From Methanoregula sp. UBA64 (GTDB taxonomy: Archaea > Halobacteriota > Methanomicrobia > Methanomicrobiales > Methanospirillaceae): a DNA stretch of 64,000 nt. The position numbers and the translations under genes are program-made. Shown in pieces: positions 59,826 through 64,000 of the stretch. Every line of letters starts with the position of its first letter. The stretch's first letter is position 1. The stretch covers positions 83,427 to 147,426 of the forward strand of contig NZ_DAQC01000005.1 in NCBI RefSeq assembly GCF_002502735.1. Reading direction: 5' to 3'. Under the pieces are notes generated by a model. That model made no database searches. It saw only the letters and a program-made list of their open reading frames with translations, and was not told the DNA's origin.

Positions 59826-61172
59826 TCATTCCCCGGTTCGCTTCTTCAAAATCTCCGAGGCATACTTCGCAAGGCCGTACACCCCGTCCGTTGACGGGTG
59901 GACCTCGATGAACTCCTCGAAGTCGTGCACGGAAATGTGCCGGCGCATCAAAAACGCGAGATACCCGGCGATGACGCCGCCCGCCGGCCCTGCAGCGCAC
60001 ATGCCCTCGATCTCTCCCGTGGCCGGGTCGGCAAAGATCTTCGCGAGGCCCGTGTCGCCGTACGGCACCGACCAGAAGGTGCCGGGCCCGGCCGGGCCGG
60101 GCAGAGCGAGCGATGCGCTCCCCTCGTTGCCGCTGCCGCAGAACGCAAGATCGTGGGCAAGGTAGATCGCCTGCGGGATCTTCGTATAGTCCATGTGGCG
60201 TTCGGTCCCGAGGATGTTGTCGGCAGCAACAATTCCTTCGTGCCGGGCAACCGGGGTCAGGAACGGCGCCCCGGCCACGTCACCGCAGGCATAGACGCCG
60301 GGCACGCTTGTCTGCATACGGTCGTTGACCCGAATCTCCCCGTCCGGTCCTTTTTCCACCCCTGCGATCATTTCGGCGTTCGGCACGAGCCCGGCGGCAA
60401 GGAACACGGCATCGGCCCCGATCGTCTCCTCTTTTCCGGCGCTCGTGAACCGGACCCCGGTGACCTTGTCCGTCCCTTCGATCCCGGACACCGTTGTCCC
60501 TTCGCGGATATCAATGCCGGCGAGCTCCTTTATGGCAACTGCCCGGAGGTGCGTATCGAGATCTTTTACAAAACCGCTCCGGGCAAGGACCGTGACCCTG
60601 CTCCCGAACGCGGCAAAGATGTACGCGAACTCTGCCGCCATCACGCTCCCGCCAACGATTACAAGGTTCTTTGGCAGTTCGCGGAGCCCCCAGAGGGTGT
60701 GCGGCGTGTATACCCCGGCGAGATCTATACCCGGGATCTTCGGGACATTGGGCCGGGAGCCGGTTGCAACGATCACCGCTTCGGCATCGATCTCATCGTC
60801 GCTGATAAAGACCCGGCGCCCGTCCACCCGGCCGGATTTCCCGTACACCACATCCACCCCGGCGGTCCGGGTCTCGTGGTCGAGGATCCCGGCGATCTTC
60901 TGCTGCACCGCAAGCGTCTCCTCCATTACCTTTCCGAAGTTGAATTCCGGGACCGTATCGGTCATACCGCGTTCGTGGAGCCGGCGTGCCAGTACGATCA
61001 TGCGGGCGAGATCGTTTAAAGCACAGACCGGCATACAGCCGAAATGAAGGCACTGCCCGCCGATCCCGGACTCTTTTCCTTTGGGCTCGACAAGCAGGAC
61101 TTCCTTTTTAGCGGCGGCAAGGCGGATTGCTGCCATCCGCCCGGCCGGACCCCCGCCGAGAACAACGATCAT
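59826..61172 (-). CDS. FAD-dependent pyridine nucleotide-disulfide oxidoreductase
   Basis: A 448-aa flavoprotein of the dihydrolipoamide dehydrogenase/glutathione reductase class. FAD motif GGGPAG is at 6-11. Redox-active disulfide Cys41-X4-Cys46 (CLHFGC) is followed by an extra Cys50. An NAD(P)-binding GGSVMAAEFA sits mid-protein, and YACGDVAG is near residue 300. The C-terminal catalytic His region reads HPSTDG, without the usual His-Glu pair context, so the substrate may be something other than a standard dithiol. The 2-oxoacid dehydrogenase complex genes are not adjacent; function stays general. Confidence 0.88.
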   Translation of the reverse strand: MIVVLGGGPAGRMAAIRLAAAKKEVLLVEPKGKESGIGGQCLHFGCMPVCALNDLARMIVLARRLHERGMTDTVPEFNFGKVMEETLAVQQKIAGILDHETRTAGVDVVYGKSGRVDGRRVFISDDEIDAEAVIVATGSRPNVPKIPGIDLAGVYTPHTLWGLRELPKNLVIVGGSVMAAEFAYIFAAFGSRVTVLARSGFVKDLDTHLRAVAIKELAGIDIREGTTVSGIEGTDKVTGVRFTSAGKEETIGADAVFLAAGLVPNAEMIAGVEKGPDGEIRVNDRMQTSVPGVYACGDVAGAPFLTPVARHEGIVAADNILGTERHMDYTKIPQAIYLAHDLAFCGSGNEGSASLALPGPAGPGTFWSVPYGDTGLAKIFADPATGEIEGMCAAGPAGGVIAGYLAFLMRRHISVHDFEEFIEVHPSTDGVYGLAKYASEILKKRTGE

Positions 61173-61187
61173 ACGAAAAAAGATATT

Positions 61188-62168
61188 TTAGAAGACTTCG
61201 ACGCCCTCGTCCATCGGCTCCGAGAGGAGTTCGCCGGTAAACGCGTTGACCTCGACGATCTTCTTGCCCCGGATCTGCCAGACCGGGATATAGACCTGTT
61301 TTGCATCCACTGCGATGTTCTTACGATCAGGTTTTAAGGTCTTCTCCTCGTAGAAGATAGCATCGCCCTTCTCCTGCTTGATCCGGACCTTCTGGGTGAG
61401 GCGCTCGATGAGCTCGGCAACCATGCGTTCGGTTGCTTCTTCTTTGGTGATATGGGCGTCGGATACCTCGGCGTTTGCCGGGATCTCCGATTCCTCGACT
61501 TTGGACCCGTCGAGGTCGAGCTTGATCCCGTTGATGGCGTTAATGGCACCCCAGCCATCGGCATCGAAGGGAATGCGCCGGTCCTTGTACACCTGCTCGC
61601 CGGAACTCGTGTAGTGGATCAGGTAGTAGGGCATGAACCGGAGCCGGGCCGCACCCTGGATCCCTGCCGTCCGGATCGCGGCCTGCTCGGTGAGCTTGAC
61701 CGGGAAGTGGAGGATCGAGATACCCGAAGACTCCTCGGGCTCGGCTGCTGCCGCTTCCGCACCGCCGGCCGAAGGGGCTGCCGCCGCCTTCTTTGCCTTG
61801 CCTTTCCCCGGCGAGAGGTCGAGCTTGAGTTCCTGTTCCACGATATCGGCAAGAACGGCTTCACCGGCGTACTGGACAAACTCGTCGATGCCCCACTGGG
61901 CACAGTTCTCCGTGGAGACTCCTTTTTCCAGGGTGAAGAGCAGTTTCTTGCAGGTCATCTCCTGATCGTCGACCATCAGGCTGTAGTTGGTCTTGTCAAA
62001 CTGGGCGATCAAATCTGCATCGTTCGAACAGAGCACTAAAGCGCATTCGCCTTCCCGGACCGCGGACAGATCCAGGGGTTCGTCCACCTCTTCCACCTCG
62101 AATTTCGCAGCTTCAAGAATGAGCCTCATCGCATTCCTGGCTTTTTCCCGCATGTCGTGTTCCATCAT
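61188..62168 (-). CDS. Conserved-type protein of unknown function (326 aa)
   Basis: I do not recognise a named family. The N-terminal ~110 residues resemble a small alpha/beta domain (CALVLCSNDADLIAQFD). An Ala-rich linker follows (about 122-145, KAKKAAAAPSAGG). The C-terminal 180 residues contain beta-rich blocks (YLIHYTSSGEQVYKDRR and KQVYIPVWQIRGKKIVEVN). No signal peptide or membrane helix is seen. The first ATG is 6 codons before a second Met, and either may be used. It starts about 60 nt from the divergent DUF128 gene, so shared regulation is possible. Confidence 0.72.
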   Translation of the reverse strand: MMEHDMREKARNAMRLILEAAKFEVEEVDEPLDLSAVREGECALVLCSNDADLIAQFDKTNYSLMVDDQEMTCKKLLFTLEKGVSTENCAQWGIDEFVQYAGEAVLADIVEQELKLDLSPGKGKAKKAAAAPSAGGAEAAAAEPEESSGISILHFPVKLTEQAAIRTAGIQGAARLRFMPYYLIHYTSSGEQVYKDRRIPFDADGWGAINAINGIKLDLDGSKVEESEIPANAEVSDAHITKEEATERMVAELIERLTQKVRIKQEKGDAIFYEEKTLKPDRKNIAVDAKQVYIPVWQIRGKKIVEVNAFTGELLSEPMDEGVEVF

Positions 62169-62229
62169 ATAAGGATTACCTTGGGCTTATAGAACAATTT
62201 TTCTATTGCCATCACAAAAAAACACTACA

Positions 62230-62976
62230 ATGAAACGGCCGCTTAAGTTTGTGGATCACAGTATCGATGATTATGCGATGCGGGTGACCTACGATCCTGC
62301 CGCGGGAACCGGGACCGTTGTTTTCAACCTCTCGCTCGTGAAAAACGAGGATTTCGAATATGCGGTCTCCGTGCTGAAAGATGCGTACAAGACCGGTCTT
62401 TCCGCAAGCGGGATGGTAAAATTTTACCACTCCGGGGAAAAAGTCTCCGGGTATGTGGTGCCTGCGGGATGCACGGCCGTCTGCACGCTCTGCAGCATCA
62501 CGCTCGACGGCCTGTTGATCCGGCGGGGAGTGCCAATCAAACCGATTGGCGGCGGCGTTGTCGAGATCGAGGAGCGTGCCCCGGTCCGGTTCACGCACAT
62601 CATCATGTACGAGTACACGACCATCGACCCGCTGCAGGTACTCATCTCCCAGCAGATCACCTCGGTAAACAAGGTGATGCAGAAAGGGTCGGGCAATATC
62701 CTTGCCAATATCCGCGAGTTCCACATGGAGGCAGAGCCGCTCGTGGGAAGTGTGCTCGACGAACTTGCGGACAGCAGTTTTACCGGGATCCTCGAAGTCG
62801 GGGTGCCCAACGTTCCCCTGCTCGGCGTCCCGGGCAGCCCGCAGTACGTCTCGATCGCCGCGGTCGGGGGCACGAACCCCATGGCCGCGATGCGGGAGGA
62901 CGGGCACTGGGTCCAGACCCAGGCAATGAAAGGCCTCATGGATATCCGGGACATGGCCGAGATCCGGGACTATTAA
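62230..62976 (+). CDS. Stand-alone NrpR-type regulatory domain (DUF128) protein
   Basis: A 248-aa protein consisting of one DUF128 domain, the effector-binding module that occurs twice behind an HTH in NrpR, the methanogen nitrogen regulator that senses 2-oxoglutarate. Matching blocks include GVPIKPIGGGVVEIEE, ILANIREFHMEAEPL and GVPNVPLLGVPGSPQYVSIAAVGGTNPMAAM. There is no HTH, so it cannot bind DNA by that route. It may bind 2-oxoglutarate or a partner regulator. The ATG at 62230 is used; an upstream TTG would add 8 residues. Confidence 0.85.
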   Translation: MKRPLKFVDHSIDDYAMRVTYDPAAGTGTVVFNLSLVKNEDFEYAVSVLKDAYKTGLSASGMVKFYHSGEKVSGYVVPAGCTAVCTLCSITLDGLLIRRGVPIKPIGGGVVEIEERAPVRFTHIIMYEYTTIDPLQVLISQQITSVNKVMQKGSGNILANIREFHMEAEPLVGSVLDELADSSFTGILEVGVPNVPLLGVPGSPQYVSIAAVGGTNPMAAMREDGHWVQTQAMKGLMDIRDMAEIRDY

Positions 62977-63075
62977 GAACCCGGCCTCCCGATTCGTACG
63001 CCACGGGATCCGGCTCGCATCGCTTTATAGGATCCAACAGAAATGTGTACCACCAGAACCGGCACGTGATTCCCG

Positions 63076-64000
63076 ATGAAATCTCCCGTTATCCCTGTCA
63101 TGATCCTTGTTCTCGGGCTCGCGCTCTGCATATCCCCGGCGCTGTGCGCCACGAAGTATATCGGAGCAAGCCCGGCGATAACGGCGTATGTCGGGGGCAC
63201 GAACGAATACTCTCCCGGTGAGGACGCCACGATCACGGTCGTACTCCAGAACGGCGGCACGAACTGGCTGGCGTTTACGAACCGGGGCACGATAGCGCCT
63301 GAGGATGTCGGCACCACCGCGAAGCTGGTCAAGGTCGGGCTCGATGCCGGAACCGCCCCGATCGTAATCAAAACGGACCCGCAGCAGATCGGGGATCTTG
63401 CAAGCCCCGGCAAGACCACGGTAAAATTCACCGCGAAGATCACGCAGGACGCAACGCTCGGCGAGTACCAGCTGCCGCTGACCGTGAAGTACAAGTACCT
63501 CTCCGGTTCGTTAGTCGATCAGCCAACCACCACCACCATCGAGAACACGTATGCCGAAACGAGCCAGACCATCCCGCTCACGATCAAGATAAAACCGGTC
63601 GTCAAGATCGACGTCCTCAACGCAACCGGGAACAACCTTGTCGTGGGAACGGAAGGCACGATCAACCTGACGATCAAGAACACCGGGTACGAGGACGGGA
63701 AACAGGCCACGGTCAACCTCCTCCGGAATGGCAACAGCGCCGTGATCCCGACCGACGACAGCGTGTATATCGGGAACTTCCCGAGAAACGGCATTGTCAG
63801 CTGCCAGTACAAGGTCGCAGTCTCGAACGACGCCCAGGCCCAGAGCTACCCGGTCGACGTTGCCGTCACCTACACGAACGCTGAGGGCGACACGGTGACC
63901 TCGGAGACCGAGACGATCGGCGTACCGGTTGCCGGCAAGCTCACATTTTCCGTGACCTCGCCGCCGGCAAACGTTACGCAGGGAAAATCCGGCGTGATTG
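63076..64000 (+). CDS. S-layer-type secreted protein, 5' part
   Basis: The frame is open from ATG at 63076 to the right edge (about 308 residues). A signal peptide (VMILVLGLALCISPALCA) is followed by repeated beta-sandwich units of the COG1361/CARDB kind (for example LPLTVKYKYLSGSLV, TEGTINLTIKNTGYEDG). Such proteins form or attach to the surface layer of methanogens or act as outer sensors. The C-terminus, which would show a membrane anchor, lies beyond the window. Family placement is by composition and repeated domain pattern. Confidence 0.8.
   Translation, partial: MKSPVIPVMILVLGLALCISPALCATKYIGASPAITAYVGGTNEYSPGEDATITVVLQNGGTNWLAFTNRGTIAPEDVGTTAKLVKVGLDAGTAPIVIKTDPQQIGDLASPGKTTVKFTAKITQDATLGEYQLPLTVKYKYLSGSLVDQPTTTTIENTYAETSQTIPLTIKIKPVVKIDVLNATGNNLVVGTEGTINLTIKNTGYEDGKQATVNLLRNGNSAVIPTDDSVYIGNFPRNGIVSCQYKVAVSNDAQAQSYPVDVAVTYTNAEGDTVTSETETIGVPVAGKLTFSVTSPPANVTQGKSGVI

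Overview
This 64 kb window is chromosomal DNA from a methanogenic archaeon, most likely order Methanomicrobiales. Supporting genes are methanogenesis markers Mmp3 and Mmp6 with AtwA (the activating component A2 of methyl-coenzyme M reductase), a complete A1Ao (V-type) ATP synthase operon, group II chaperonin, membrane LonB, RadB, Cdc48, ribose-1,5-bisphosphate isomerase, a GfcR/PyrE-like regulator, a six-PAS protein with an N-terminal HTH and no kinase, and TATA-type promoters with GTG/ATG starts. Genus is not determinable here. Core genes are GC-rich. The Fic gene, the restriction-modification pair, the PEGA protein and several intergenic stretches look more AT-rich by eye.

Layout. 0-6 kb: atwA-mmp3-mmp6 (minus, running off the left edge), a P-type-ATPase-like HAD phosphatase, then ribose-1,5-bisphosphate isomerase and dapF (plus). 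6.2-6.9 kb: first copy of a dispersed structured repeat (called R1). 6.9-12.4 kb (minus): radical SAM/HhH protein, multi-PAS protein, larC-radB. 12.5-16.9 kb: cdc48, a Fic gene bracketed by a duplicated cdc48 3' end, and a Cys-rich protein. 17-17.9 kb: no convincing gene, but a promoter-to-T-run unit that may be a small RNA. 17.9-23.4 kb: PCD-like protein, sodium/solute symporter with a 42-aa accessory ORF, Lhr-type helicase, cupredoxin lipoprotein and small membrane proteins. 23.5-27.4 kb (minus): tRNA-Ser(CGA), thermosome, and prs-nob1-gfcR-like. 27.6-32.5 kb (plus): lonB-tldD-tldE-bofA-like operon. 32.5-33.8 kb: a 31-bp-period repeat array followed by R1 copy 2. 33.8-39.9 kb: two KaiC/RecA-type ATPases divergent from a type II/IV secretion-like ATPase and membrane platform, then a 51-aa zinc ribbon and an unknown protein. 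40-49.6 kb: ATP synthase genes H-I-K-E-C-F-A-B-D, then pgk. 49.7-53.7 kb: RHH protein, rlmH, HEAT protein, methyltransferase, XhoI/PaeR7I-family restriction enzyme and its methyltransferase. 53.7-54.5 kb: repeat fragments including R1 copy 3. 54.5-59.5 kb: PEGA surface protein, NIPSNAP, two small unknown proteins, extradiol dioxygenase-like protein, class II lysyl-tRNA synthetase. 59.6-59.8 kb: R1 copy 4. 59.8-64 kb: flavin disulfide oxidoreductase, two proteins of unknown or regulatory role (one a lone NrpR-type domain), and the start of an S-layer-type secreted protein.

Most genes are housekeeping: energy conservation (ATP synthase, Mcr activation), protein quality control (thermosome, LonB, TldD/E, Cdc48) and nucleotide/PRPP metabolism. 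The unusual material lies between genes. It consists of the R1 family (four copies, two of about 0.5-0.6 kb in opposite orientation, with conserved hairpins), the 31-bp periodic array, the Fic cassette with its duplicated cdc48 tail, the candidate small RNA at 17.5-17.7 kb, and the divergent KaiC-pair/secretion-ATPase locus. All family assignments were made by reading motifs; no database search was run.
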